Shown here: in pieces, positions 35,179-43,309 of the stretch
Layout of the letters: each line of letters opens with the position of its first letter
How positions within the stretch are numbered: the stretch's first letter is position 1
Source of the DNA: an uncultured Bacillota bacterium
Lineage (GTDB): Bacteria; Bacillota; Clostridia; Peptostreptococcales; Anaerovoracaceae
Direction of reading: 5' to 3'
Assembly: GCA_927441425.1 (NCBI GenBank)
Contig: CAKMKG010000005.1
Location: 62,001-126,000, forward strand
DNA length: 64,000 nucleotides
The notes under the pieces: generated by a model
Database searches by the model: none
What the model saw: the letters and a program-made list of their open reading frames with translations, nothing else
What the model was told of the DNA's origin: nothing
Made by a program: the position numbers and the translations under genes

Positions 35179-36267
35179 TTGAAATTACAGAATAATGTGT
35201 TAAAAAGTACTGATCATAACGATGCATCAAAAGCGGTTCTGATGGCCATTCTAGCTGCCATTTTGTTCGGGATTTGCTCGCCTGTTTCAAAATTATTGCT
35301 CGAGGGTCTTTCTCCAACCTTCATGGCTGCACTTTTGTATCTCGGTGCAGGTTTCGGCATGCTCCTTGTTCAAATAAGCGGCGCCCTTAGCAAAAGATCT
35401 CAAACGGAAGCTAAAATGACGAAGAAAGAGCTGCCTTACATTGCGGCAATGATCCTGCTGGATATTGCTGCACCGATCTTTCTCATGATTGGGCTGACAA
35501 TGACGACCGCTTCTACCGCATCTCTACTGAACAATTTTGAAATTGTTGCTACAGCAGCCATCGCGATGGTGTTTTTCAAAGAACCCCTCGATAAGCGCAT
35601 GTGGTTTGCGATTATCTTGATCATACTCTCCAGCATGATTCTATCGGTGGAGGATTACCAAAGCCTTACTCTCTCAGTTGGGTCGATCTTTGTAATTGCG
35701 GCTTGCTTGTGCTGGGGAATCGAAAATAACTGCACCAGGATGCTATCCATGAAAGATCCCCTTCAGATCGTTATTATGAAAGGCTTTGGATCCGGAGCCG
35801 GCGCTTTATTGATCTCAATCGGTATGGGAGGGTGCTACGGCAGCCTGCCCTACATATTGCTTGCACTTCTCTTAGGTTTTGTTTCCTACGGTCTCAGCAT
35901 CTTCTTCTATATCGCAGCACAGCGTGAGCTGGGCGCCGCAAGGACCAGCATATACTATGCAGCAGCTCCCTTCATTGGAGTTATGATTTCATGGGTCCTG
36001 CTTCGGGATGCCATAACCGGCTCCTTCGTCCTCGCATTGATCATCATGCTCATTGGAACATATCTTGCGATCTCAGAGAAACATGAGCATCCCCATATCC
36101 ACGTGGTGGAAACCCACGAACACCGTCATCACCATGGCGACGGACATCACAATCATCATAGTGTCGAAGTCCCTGAAGAACATAGTCACGAGCATACCCA
36201 CGACGCACAGGAACATACCCATACCCATATGCCCGAGCTTCATCACCAGCACAAGCATGAGCATTAA
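35179..36267 (+). CDS. EamA/DMT-family transporter with histidine-rich C-terminal tail
   Basis: 362 residues. The first 300 or so form ten membrane segments in two EamA repeats (SPVSKLLLEGLSPTFMAALL; AARTSIYYAAAPFIGVMISW). The last 60 or so residues are an exceptional His/Glu-rich tail, with runs such as HEHRHHHGDGHHNHH, that must bind divalent metal. It starts at TTG 35179, 6 bases after GGAGG; the nearby ATG at 35174 is immediately followed by a stop. Position, divergent from the B12 riboswitch and cobalt importer, suggests efflux or sensing of cobalt, nickel or zinc; DMT proteins usually export metabolites, so this is inference. Confidence 0.8.
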   Translation: MKLQNNVLKSTDHNDASKAVLMAILAAILFGICSPVSKLLLEGLSPTFMAALLYLGAGFGMLLVQISGALSKRSQTEAKMTKKELPYIAAMILLDIAAPIFLMIGLTMTTASTASLLNNFEIVATAAIAMVFFKEPLDKRMWFAIILIILSSMILSVEDYQSLTLSVGSIFVIAACLCWGIENNCTRMLSMKDPLQIVIMKGFGSGAGALLISIGMGGCYGSLPYILLALLLGFVSYGLSIFFYIAAQRELGAARTSIYYAAAPFIGVMISWVLLRDAITGSFVLALIIMLIGTYLAISEKHEHPHIHVVETHEHRHHHGDGHHNHHSVEVPEEHSHEHTHDAQEHTHTHMPELHHQHKHEH

Positions 36268-36307
36268 ATCCGGGCAAGCCCTTCACTAAAAAAGGGCCCA
36301 TAAAAAT

Positions 36308-36335
36308 AAGCAACAGGAGTATCAACCTGTTGCTT
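36308..36335 (+). terminator. Terminator after the DMT transporter gene
   Basis: AAGCAACAGG (36308-36317) pairs with CCTGTTGCTT (36326-36335) around an 8-base loop, followed by a short TTTG. It is 40 bases beyond the stop codon and may act in both directions. Confidence 0.6.
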
Positions 36336-36339
36336 TGTC

Positions 36340-36543
36340 AATAGGGGCATGCACTATGCGTATAATTTTTTGAGAAATTTATATGTTTTCAAATTATGCG
36401 ATTAAGGGTTTTGATGTATCGACTTAAATGAAAATGCGCTGTTTGAGCGTAGCGAGTTCGCATTTTCAGTCAAAAGCCATGAGCATAATTTAATAAAACA
36501 TATATTTCGAAAACTGATTATACAAGTAGTGCATGCCCCTATT
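36340..36543. repeat. 204-bp MITE-like palindromic element
   Basis: The ends are a perfect 17-bp inverted repeat, AATAGGGGCATGCACTA (36340-36356) and its complement (36527-36543). The similarity of the two arms continues inward with interruptions for about 75 bases. In the centre GAAAATGCG and CGCATTTTC form another stem around a GAGCGTAGCGAG-like loop. There is no open reading frame of note. It lies between the convergent DMT transporter and rsgA genes, so it is either a non-autonomous mobile element or a very long bidirectional terminator. I saw no target duplication I can be sure of. Confidence 0.65.
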
Positions 36544-36572
36544 ATTTAATGTCAGTAAACTTCTATTGGTGC

Positions 36573-37652
36573 TTATCTTTTATTTTTTTCCTTTGCTTGG
36601 CGCATGGCTTGCTTCATTTCACCCTTGCTGCCAAACATGGACTCGATCTTTTTCTGTTCCAGCTGGCGGGAGTTGAGCCCTTCATAGCCTATTTCCTTCT
36701 GCAGCTTTTGATAGCTTTCCAGACGCTCCTCAGGCAATTCTCCATCCTCAATGGCTTTTCTTACCGCACATCCCGGTTCCGAGTTGTGGGAGCAGTCCCC
36801 ATATCTGCATTGCTCTGCCAACTCCTCCAGATCTTCGAAGGCTCTGGATAAATTTGCGGAATCAAGCTGTAGTTCACGCATGCCGGGCGTATCAATGACA
36901 ATACCCCCACCGGGCAGTAAGAGAAGCTGCCGATGCGTTGTAGCATGTCGTCCCTTCGCATCGTCCCCGCGGATTTCCTTCGTCACCATAACATCGTTTC
37001 CGATGAGCCGATTGATCAGCGTCGATTTGCCGACACCGGAGGATCCGATAAAAGCAATGGTTCTCCCTTCCTTGATATAGGAATGGATCTCTTCATACCC
37101 CGTCCCCTCCATGCTTGAGCAGACCACAACATCGGTTCCCACGCTGACCTTTGCAATATCCAGAAGACGCTTCTCCAAATCACTGCACAAATCAGCCTTG
37201 GTCAGCACGATTACCGGAGTGGCCATACTGTCCCAGGCGATGGCTAGATACCGTTCGATCCGACGGAGATTGAAGTCCGCATTCAAGGACATACAGATGA
37301 AGATGGTATCGATATTTGTGGCAACAATCTGTATATTGTTTGCCGTTCCGGCAGCCTTTCGCTCAAAAATGCTTTTCCGCCGCAGAATATTGTGAATTAC
37401 TGCATTCCCTGCGCTGTCGTCCATTCTGTCGATCATCACCCAGTCACCTACTGCAGGAAAGTCGGAATTATCGTTTGCTCGATATATAAAGTTACCGGAA
37501 ACCCCTGCTTGAAGCTCCCCTGTTTCACTGACTACCTTATACAGGTCGCGATGCTGTTCGGTTACTCTTGCCAGAAAAAGGCCTTCATAAAGGGTTGACT
37601 CCTGTATAAATCCCTCGGTAAGACCATATTTGAATAAATTGTTATATTTCAT
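36573..37652 (-). CDS. rsgA: Ribosome small subunit-dependent GTPase A
   Basis: About 359 residues. RsgA is a circularly permuted GTPase that matures the 30S subunit. An N-terminal OB fold precedes the GTPase, whose motifs occur in permuted order: VLTKADLC (G4), then FIGSSGVGKSTLIN (G1) and DTPGMREL (G3). The C-terminal zinc site is CRYGDCSHNSEPGCAV. The frame is open to 37691, but GGAGG is 6 bases before the ATG at 37652. Confidence 0.95.
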   Translation of the reverse strand: MKYNNLFKYGLTEGFIQESTLYEGLFLARVTEQHRDLYKVVSETGELQAGVSGNFIYRANDNSDFPAVGDWVMIDRMDDSAGNAVIHNILRRKSIFERKAAGTANNIQIVATNIDTIFICMSLNADFNLRRIERYLAIAWDSMATPVIVLTKADLCSDLEKRLLDIAKVSVGTDVVVCSSMEGTGYEEIHSYIKEGRTIAFIGSSGVGKSTLINRLIGNDVMVTKEIRGDDAKGRHATTHRQLLLLPGGGIVIDTPGMRELQLDSANLSRAFEDLEELAEQCRYGDCSHNSEPGCAVRKAIEDGELPEERLESYQKLQKEIGYEGLNSRQLEQKKIESMFGSKGEMKQAMRQAKEKNKR

Positions 37653-38023
37653 TGTTTTCCTCCATACTCGCTCACCCAATTTGCCATGCAAATTGTCGGT
37701 GAACCTATGCGAGGAAATCTCAAATCTGTGATTTGTAGATTTCTACCGCTAATTGTATTACTAACGAATTTGGAGGGCAAAAAATTACAGTTCTTTTCCC
37801 TCCGTGGCGAATACAATTACTATATCCATTATGTTACGCATTAATCGTTCCCCTTTCTTTTTCTATTTGTACAATTATATCATACCATATTATTATTGTG
37901 TACCCCTTCAGGGTTATTGAAAATATCCGGTCATAGAAGCACGTGCTTCAAACGTTTTCAATCTGCTATAGCTGTGCTATACTATAAAACATACTAGATT
38001 CCATTTGAAAAGGATAGAACGTC
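37653..38023. other. Structured divergent region between rsgA and the metal-transport genes
   Basis: This 371-base gap holds three stems in or near the rsgA leader: TCACC-CAATTTGC with its complement (37672-37702), GAAATCT-CAAATC with its complement (37714-37743, 13 paired bases) and a looser arch AATTGTATT/AATACAATT (37751-37818) enclosing GGAGGG/CCCTCC. On the right it holds the operator and promoter features described separately. No coding sequence is evident. Confidence 0.5.
37936..37983 (+). promoter_or_regulatory. Promoter and palindromic operator of the metal-transport operon
   Basis: TTTTCA (37955-37960) and TATACT (37978-37983) are 17 bases apart. Just upstream is a perfect 14-bp palindrome, GAAGCACGTGCTTC (37936-37949). 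It is placed like a regulator site for the znu-type genes, but it does not look like an AT-rich Zur box, so the regulator is unknown. Confidence 0.45.
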
Positions 38024-38329
38024 ATGAATAAGCATTTCAACCGTAAACAAATAATCGCATTCCTTATATGCTTCTTTTTCGTCGCATCTATCCTGCTTTC
38101 CATGACTTATATCGTGAAAGAAGCGGATCATAGCTGTACAGGTTTACACTGCCCGATCTGCCCGAATATCCAAGTGTCGGAAAAAATAATCGGCCAATTG
38201 GGTGCCGCTTTTATTATAGCGATACAAGCTGGATTTGTATTCTCTGTCTTCTGCATGTTTCTATTTTATTTTATTACAGATACTGTTTTATCTACCCCGA
38301 TTACACAAAAGGTCAGAATGAATAATTGA
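38024..38329 (+). CDS. Small membrane protein with HxC...CPIC loop
   Basis: 101 residues with two membrane segments (about 10-30 and 60-85). The loop between them holds HSCTGLHCPICPNI, three cysteines and two histidines that could coordinate a metal such as zinc. The topology would put this loop outside the cytoplasm if the positive N-terminus stays inside. It is the first gene of the unit with the ZnuABC-type importer, 96 bases upstream. I do not recognise a named family. A role in metal sensing or binding is inference. Confidence 0.6.
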   Translation: MNKHFNRKQIIAFLICFFFVASILLSMTYIVKEADHSCTGLHCPICPNIQVSEKIIGQLGAAFIIAIQAGFVFSVFCMFLFYFITDTVLSTPITQKVRMNN

Positions 38330-38425
38330 GCAACCCTCCACAAGGGGAATCCTATAGCATTTTATTGGCTTATGGTTGGTTCCTTATATTTTTATGTCCA
38401 AAATTAAAAAATGGAGGTTAACATT

Positions 38426-39424
38426 ATGAAACGTTTGATATCTATTATCATGATCGCATTATTGATCATTACGGTATCCGCCGGATGCCAGTCAGAAAAC
38501 CAAGTAAATTCCGAGGGAGAAATGCCCGATAGCAGCGAAAAGATCAGTGTTGTGACAACAATCTTTCCTCAGTATGATTTCACCCGCCAAATTGCAGGAG
38601 ACATGGCAGAGGTAACAATGCTGCTCAAGCCCGGAGCAGAGAGTCATTCCTTTGAACCAACACCCCAGGACATCATAAAGATTCAAAGCTGCGACGTATT
38701 TATCTATGTCGGTGGTGAGAACGATGAATGGGTAGACAGTATTCTGGATTCTGTCGATCAAAGCAATATAAAAATCATAAAGCTTCTTGACTGTGTTGAT
38801 GTACTAGGAGAGGAAATCATAGAAGGGATGGAGGCTCACGATCACGAAGATCACGAAGATCACGAGAATCAGGAAGGACACGAAGAACATGGAGTTGAAT
38901 ATGACGAGCATGTTTGGACCTCACCACAAAATGCGGTCACAATAACCAATGTCATTCGGGATGTACTCTGCTTCGTCGATACCCCCAATGCGGAAGCTTA
39001 TACAGCAAATGCGCTGAAGTATGCCGAACAGCTCAATCAGCTGGACGCGGAATTCAAAGACGTGGTTGAACATGCAAACCGAAAAACCATCGTATTTGGA
39101 GATCGATTCCCTCTCAGATATTTTACGGAAGCCTATGGACTTGATTATTGGGCCGCATTTCCGGGTTGTTCTACAGAGTCGGAGCCAAGTGCGGCAACCA
39201 TCGCCTATCTGGCGGATAAGATAAAGACTGAAAAGATTCCCGTAGTCTTTCAGATCGAATTAAGCAGCGGAAACGTCGCTCAGTCGATTGCGGAAGCCAC
39301 CGGCGCCAAGGCGATGACCTTTCACTCCTGTCACAATCTATCCAAAACCGATTTTGAAAATGGTGCTACTTATCTGAGCCTCATGGAGAAAAATGTGAAA
39401 GCATTAAAGGAGGCGCTGAACTAG
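38426..39424 (+). CDS. znuA: Metal ABC transporter substrate-binding lipoprotein (ZnuA-like)
   Basis: About 332 residues. The N-terminus is a lipoprotein signal with lipobox SAGC. VVTTIFPQYDFTRQIAGD and ADSHTFE-like GAESHSFEPTPQD place it in the cluster A-I / ZnuA family. A His/Asp-rich loop (HDHEDHEDHENQEGHEEH) near residue 140 is typical of zinc-specific members. YDEHVWTSPQNA and FGDRFPLRYFTEAYGL supply further ligands. The frame is open to 38411, but GGAGG falls inside that extension, 8 bases before the ATG at 38426. Zinc is most likely; manganese or iron cannot be excluded. Confidence 0.88.
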   Translation: MKRLISIIMIALLIITVSAGCQSENQVNSEGEMPDSSEKISVVTTIFPQYDFTRQIAGDMAEVTMLLKPGAESHSFEPTPQDIIKIQSCDVFIYVGGENDEWVDSILDSVDQSNIKIIKLLDCVDVLGEEIIEGMEAHDHEDHEDHENQEGHEEHGVEYDEHVWTSPQNAVTITNVIRDVLCFVDTPNAEAYTANALKYAEQLNQLDAEFKDVVEHANRKTIVFGDRFPLRYFTEAYGLDYWAAFPGCSTESEPSAATIAYLADKIKTEKIPVVFQIELSSGNVAQSIAEATGAKAMTFHSCHNLSKTDFENGATYLSLMEKNVKALKEALN

Positions 39425-39425
39425 T

Positions 39426-40136
39426 ATGGCTCTTCTTACGTGCGAAAATGTATCTCTTGCTTATGATGGAGAGACCGTTGTTTCAGATCTGTCCTTTGAA
39501 GTAAAACCTGGGGACTACCTTTGTATCGTTGGGGAAAACGGTTCCGGGAAAAGTACGCTGATCGCAGGTTTGCTCGGGTTGAAAAAACCAACAGCAGGCT
39601 TCATCGCCATGGGTGACGGACTAAAGCAAACGGAGATCGGATATCTTCCCCAACAGACAAATATTCAAAAGGATTTCCCCGCCAGCGTTTTTGAAGTGAT
39701 TTTATCCGGTTGCTTAAACAGCGGCAACCTCTTGCCTTTTTATACAAAGCGTGACAAGCGGAAGGCTACAGACAATATGGAGCGGCTTGGACTTACAAAT
39801 TTAAAGAATCGGTGTTACAAAGAACTTTCCGGCGGGCAACAGCAGCGTGTGCTGCTCGCCCGGTCCCTTTGTGCCACGAAAAAATTACTGATCCTTGATG
39901 AACCCTTTTCCGGCCTAGATCCCATTGTATCGGGAGAATTCTATCAGCTGGTCCGAACCATCAATCTGGAAATGAAAATAACAGTTGTTATGGTATCCCA
40001 TGATATCAGAAGCGCTGTGGAGAACGCCACTATGATTTTACACTTGAATCAAAAACCGCTCTTCTTTGGTAGAACCGCGGATTATATCGAAAGTGAGGCG
40101 GGGCGAAGGTTTATAGGAGGGAATGGAAATGTCTGA
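39426..40136 (+). CDS. znuC: Metal ABC transporter ATP-binding protein (ZnuC-like)
   Basis: 236 residues. Walker A GENGSGKSTLIAGLL, signature ELSGGQQQRVLLAR, Walker B LLILDEP and switch histidine VVMVSHDI are intact. It is one base from znuA and its end overlaps the true start of the permease gene by 8 bases, so the three form one importer. The sequence class is that of zinc/manganese uptake ATPases. Confidence 0.92.
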   Translation: MALLTCENVSLAYDGETVVSDLSFEVKPGDYLCIVGENGSGKSTLIAGLLGLKKPTAGFIAMGDGLKQTEIGYLPQQTNIQKDFPASVFEVILSGCLNSGNLLPFYTKRDKRKATDNMERLGLTNLKNRCYKELSGGQQQRVLLARSLCATKKLLILDEPFSGLDPIVSGEFYQLVRTINLEMKITVVMVSHDIRSAVENATMILHLNQKPLFFGRTADYIESEAGRRFIGGNGNV

Positions 40137-40959
40137 ATTTTTTGCTGAACTGTTCTCCTACCCATTCATCGTCAGAGCTGTGATTGTCGGGATTCTAGTA
40201 TCCCTTTGCGCGTCCCTACTTGGCGTCAGCCTTGTATTAAAGCGCTATTCCATGATCGGCGACGGATTATCCCATGTAGGCTTCGGCTCCCTTGCAGTTG
40301 CAACTGCGCTGAATGTAGCACCTCTTTCCGTTTCTGTTCCGGTTGTCGTCCTTGCCGCTTTTCTTCTACTTAAGGTGACCGAGAACAGTAAAATAAAGGG
40401 TGATGCTGCCATTGCTCTAATATCCACTAGCTCACTTGCATTGGGTGTTATTGTGATCTCATTGACAACGGGAATGAATGTAGATGTTTGCAACTATATG
40501 TTCGGCAGTATCCTTGCGATGAGTAAAAGTGATGTGAAGCTGAGCATTGCGCTGTCGGTTGCCGTATTGGTGTTGTTCGTTGTATTCTACAATAGAATTT
40601 TTGCAATTACCTTTGACGAGACATTTGCGAAGGCAATCGGCTTGAAAACCAATCTGTACAGCATGCTGATTGCGCTTCTGACCGCCATCACGATTGTTCT
40701 GGGGATGCGTATCATGGGAGTGCTTCTGATTTCCAGCCTGATTATCTTTCCGGCCCTTACCTCGATGCGCGTATGCAAGAAATTTAAAACTGTGACAATC
40801 AGTTCAGCAATCGTTTCTGTTGTATGCTTCTTTGCCGGTATTGTCATTTCCTATGTATTTGCAACACCAACCGGCGCAAGCATCGTCATTGTAAATATCG
40901 TAGCTTTTGTTGCCTATTGGATTACCGGTCTGGTTTTGAGAAAGGCGTGGTTAAGATGA
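40129..40959 (+). CDS. znuB: Metal ABC transporter permease (ZnuB-like)
   Basis: About 276 residues with seven to nine membrane helices of the ABC-3 family. MIGDGLSHVGFGSLAVATAL and the later MRIMGVLLISSLIIFPALTS are family blocks. The frame opens with an ATG at 40123 only 2 bases after GGAGG; the ATG at 40129, 8 bases away, is a better start and gives MSEFFAELFSYPF. The stop overlaps the lipoprotein gene by 4 bases (ATGA). Confidence 0.92.
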   Translation: MSEFFAELFSYPFIVRAVIVGILVSLCASLLGVSLVLKRYSMIGDGLSHVGFGSLAVATALNVAPLSVSVPVVVLAAFLLLKVTENSKIKGDAAIALISTSSLALGVIVISLTTGMNVDVCNYMFGSILAMSKSDVKLSIALSVAVLVLFVVFYNRIFAITFDETFAKAIGLKTNLYSMLIALLTAITIVLGMRIMGVLLISSLIIFPALTSMRVCKKFKTVTISSAIVSVVCFFAGIVISYVFATPTGASIVIVNIVAFVAYWITGLVLRKAWLR

Positions 40960-41516
40960 AAAGATTAATACCGATATTACTAATCCTTGCGTTATTCCTC
41001 ACAAGCTGCAGCAATGACCCCTCGGTTAAAAGGCTTGAAGAAGAAGCCGGCGGTGGATTTACGGATGATGTCGCCGGTATATCCGAAGACTCAAATGCGG
41101 ATTATGAAAATGTGCCTCCATTTACAGTCAGCGAAAGCGATGACAATCCATCCGGTATCGATATTGATATCACCGAAAAAATGTATGTTGCTTATATCAA
41201 TGAGATTTATGTCAATACCGAAGACTATCTTGGAAAAACGATCCGGATCCAGGGAATGTTTCAGGCATATCTGGATGTTAACAACGGGCAGACTTACTAT
41301 TATGTGTATCGTACCGGTCCGGGCTGCTGCGGCAATGACGGCAGCATGTGCGGGTTTGAGTTTACCTGGGGTGAAGATATTCCAAATGACAATGATTGGA
41401 TCGAGGTTGTGGGATCCCTGAGAACATATGAGGAGGATGGATGGACCTACCTGACTCTGAACGCGAAATCCGTTACTGTTTTGTATACCCGGGGCGCTGA
41501 GACTGTATACCAATAA
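40956..41516 (+). CDS. Lipoprotein with OB-like domain and GCCG cysteines
   Basis: About 186 residues. MKRLIPILLILALFLTSCSN is a lipoprotein signal. After an acidic linker, residues about 75-186 form a beta-rich domain: YLGKTIRIQGMFQAYL, then RTGPGCCGNDGSMCGFEFTW and WIEVVGSLRTYEEDG. The block resembles the C-terminal domain of DUF1980 / TIGR03943 proteins, which are often encoded with zinc importers; the cysteines are candidate metal ligands. Translation is coupled to znuB by an ATGA overlap, so the protein likely acts with the importer on the outer face of the membrane. Confidence 0.65.
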   Translation: MKRLIPILLILALFLTSCSNDPSVKRLEEEAGGGFTDDVAGISEDSNADYENVPPFTVSESDDNPSGIDIDITEKMYVAYINEIYVNTEDYLGKTIRIQGMFQAYLDVNNGQTYYYVYRTGPGCCGNDGSMCGFEFTWGEDIPNDNDWIEVVGSLRTYEEDGWTYLTLNAKSVTVLYTRGAETVYQ

Positions 41517-41550
41517 TTGATTTCCCACTACGCTCTCATACACGGCTCCT

Positions 41551-41736
41551 TCACCTTTGCAATGGTAAGCCCGCTTTTACAATTAAATTCATTTTCAGCA
41601 GTTGATCAACCATCCTGTGAGCGCTTGGTCTGCTGACATCAAGGCTATCTGCTAGATCTGAAGAACGAGCAACGCCGTTTTTACACAACTGATAAATGGA
41701 TAACAGGTATCTGATTTGCGTTGCGGTTATTTTCAT
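41551..41736 (-). pseudogene. Truncated DtxR/MntR-like winged-helix protein
   Basis: About 61 residues, starting at 41736 after GGAGG with 5-base spacing. It covers only the N-terminal winged helix of the DtxR/MntR fold (ATQIRYLLSIYQL, SSDLADSLDVSRPSAHRMVD, LLKMNLIV) and stops before the metal-binding and dimerisation domain. The downstream frames show no convincing remainder. It faces the full-length regulator at 41836-42207 across an 87-99 base gap that contains an operator. It may be a dead remnant or an expressed short DNA-binding peptide; the intact start and ribosome binding site leave the second open. Confidence 0.55.
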
Positions 41737-41794
41737 GAAAACCTCCATTCCGAGCTTTCTTTATTGCTATCCGCTTGAGACTATGGTATCCTTT

Positions 41795-41812
41795 GGTTAG
41801 TGTTATATAACC
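41795..41812. promoter_or_regulatory. Candidate DtxR-type operator at the regulator gene
   Basis: GGTTAGTGTTATATAACC is an 18-bp near-palindrome with the same half sites as the palindromes at 43612 and 43669. It lies 24 bases before the likely start of the DtxR-type gene, between it and the divergent truncated gene, as expected for autoregulation. Confidence 0.55.
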
Positions 41813-41835
41813 GTTTTTTTTAGGAGATGATAAAG

Positions 41836-42207
41836 TTGAAAATGCAGGAATCTGCGGAGATGTACCTTGAAACGATTCTTATTTTAAGCCAAAAGAATCA
41901 TTACGTAAGATCCATTGATATTGCATGTGAGCTTAACTATAAAAAATCCAGCGTCAGTGTAGCCATGAAGAATCTGCGTGAAAATCGATATATTCATATG
42001 GACAGCGACGGATCGATTACGCTGACCGAAAAAGGAAAAGAAATTGCTGAAACCATGTACGAACGACATACCCTCATCGCTGATTGGCTGATCTACTTAG
42101 GTGTTGGTCAGGACATTGCCATGGAAGATGCCTGCCGAATGGAACATGTAATCAGCACAGACAGCTTCAACGCAATAAAAATGCATTTGAAGGAAATTAA
42201 AAAATAA
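41836..42207 (+). CDS. DtxR-family metal-dependent transcriptional regulator
   Basis: About 123 residues: an N-terminal winged helix (SIDIACELNYKKSSVSVAMK) and a metal-binding dimerisation domain; there is no C-terminal SH3/FeoA domain. Aligned by eye with the families, EMYLETI carries methionine where MntR has Asp8, and DACRMEHVIS carries cysteine where MntR has Glu99. These are the DtxR/IdeR choices (Met10, Cys102) and point to Fe(II) rather than Mn(II). ATG 41827 abuts AGGAG, so the TTG at 41836 (9-base spacing) is preferred; ATG 41842 is another option. Confidence 0.82.
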   Translation: MKMQESAEMYLETILILSQKNHYVRSIDIACELNYKKSSVSVAMKNLRENRYIHMDSDGSITLTEKGKEIAETMYERHTLIADWLIYLGVGQDIAMEDACRMEHVISTDSFNAIKMHLKEIKK

Positions 42208-42233
42208 TAAAAGCAAATCATTTTGCCTTTGCA

Positions 42234-42278
42234 AAAAACTGAGTAGGTATGCCCCTGATCATACCCACTCAGTTTTTT
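42234..42278. terminator. Bidirectional terminator between regulator and flavodoxin genes
   Basis: AAAAACTGAGT-A-GGTATG and CATACC-C-ACTCAGTTTTT form a 17-bp stem with one mismatch and an 8-base loop, with T-runs on both strands. It sits between the convergent DtxR-type and flavodoxin genes. Confidence 0.85.
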
Positions 42279-42282
42279 CAAT

Positions 42283-42708
42283 TTATTGTGCCAAAGCCTG
42301 GCCCATTGACCGGCAAGCTTCGTTTGCTTCCTCATCCGGATCTTCATTGCATATGACATAATCATCGACAAAATAAGCGCCATCTTTGCGGCAAGTCTCT
42401 TCCCAATTTCGCATCCACTCTCCATCCCCCCATCCATAAGAGCCAAAGAGCGCAATCTTTTTCCCTTTCAGCTTTGCTTCACAGTCTAAAAACATCGGCT
42501 CAAATTCACTCTCTTCCAATACCTCTGCGCCCATGGATGGGCAACCAAATGCAATTGCATCAAAAGAATCCATTTTATCCGCCGAAAAATCTGACGGTGT
42601 AAACAAAACCACCTCTGCTCCCGCAGCTTCAGCCCCTTCTTTTATTTTTATTGCCATACGTTTTGTATTCCCCGTACCACTCCAATAAACAACTGCTACT
42701 TTACTCAT
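42283..42708 (-). CDS. Flavodoxin
   Basis: About 141 residues. The N-terminal FMN phosphate loop is VVYWSGTGNTKRMA; AIAFGCPSMGAEVLEE and KKIALFGSYGWGDGEWM are the flavin-contact regions of clostridial short flavodoxins. Flavodoxin replaces ferredoxin as electron carrier under iron shortage. The frame is open to 42741, but GAGGG lies 6 bases before the ATG at 42708. It is the last gene of the DUF2325-DUF3793-flavodoxin unit, preceded by two candidate iron-regulator sites. Confidence 0.93.
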   Translation of the reverse strand: MSKVAVVYWSGTGNTKRMAIKIKEGAEAAGAEVVLFTPSDFSADKMDSFDAIAFGCPSMGAEVLEESEFEPMFLDCEAKLKGKKIALFGSYGWGDGEWMRNWEETCRKDGAYFVDDYVICNEDPDEEANEACRSMGQALAQ

Positions 42709-42740
42709 ACATATCCCTCTTTTCCAATTTTTTAATATCA

Positions 42741-43292
42741 TTAAGCAGCTACAATAAGCTGCATAATAGAATACCCACCATCGAACATTTTCGAATATAC
42801 ATCCTTACACTTTTTATATCGATCAAATAATTTTATCGCTTCCCTTTCATTACGGTATACCTTCCAGCAACCCGCATGTTTGGAATTTTGTCCTTCGTTT
42901 TCAATGAATCCGATTACGTCAATCAGGGGGTAGCCGAGAAATAACCCAATTTCATGAGGGAAATCGGATTGCGCGGCAAAACGCTCCTTCAGCTTTGAAA
43001 TTACGTATTCTGTATCGAGCTTCCCATAACCAAGTTGCATAAGAAAAACCTCTACACCGCTTTTCCCTAGATCCCTAACCAAGTATTTAGGACGATATGC
43101 CAGGATCAGCGTGCTTAAATTTTGTATGCGCAATACTTCAAGATAAATCCCCTTGCTGTTGAGTTTTCTGTTTGCCTCCTGGATCTGAAGCGTCAGCTCT
43201 CCAATTGATGTAAAGCGGCAGCAAAAGAGATTGCCTGTTTTGATTCCTGCCAACGTAGGTGCGCAATGCGTGATCAATAATCTTTCCAGCAT
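42741..43292 (-). CDS. DUF3793 family protein
   Basis: 183 residues matching the DUF3793 pattern: HCAPTLAGIKTGNLFCC at the start, IQEANRKLNSKGI, LAYRPKYLVRDL and FPHEIGLFLGYPLIDVIGFI, ending with WKVYRNEREA and FDRYKKC. The family is almost confined to anaerobic Firmicutes and is often found beside flavodoxin and iron-uptake genes, but has no assigned activity. The conserved cysteines and histidine may bind metal or heme-like groups; this is speculation. Spacing to the genes on either side is 17 and 32 bases. Confidence 0.85.
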   Translation of the reverse strand: MLERLLITHCAPTLAGIKTGNLFCCRFTSIGELTLQIQEANRKLNSKGIYLEVLRIQNLSTLILAYRPKYLVRDLGKSGVEVFLMQLGYGKLDTEYVISKLKERFAAQSDFPHEIGLFLGYPLIDVIGFIENEGQNSKHAGCWKVYRNEREAIKLFDRYKKCKDVYSKMFDGGYSIMQLIVAA

Positions 43293-43309
43293 AACGTTCT
43301 CCCCCTAAA

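Noticed and set aside
36050-36325. 91-codon minus-strand frame opposite the His-rich tail
   Set aside because: Its Gly/Tyr/Arg-rich repeat is simply the complement of the histidine codons.
36340-36543. Complete insertion sequence
   Set aside because: No transposase frame is present; called only as a MITE-like palindrome.
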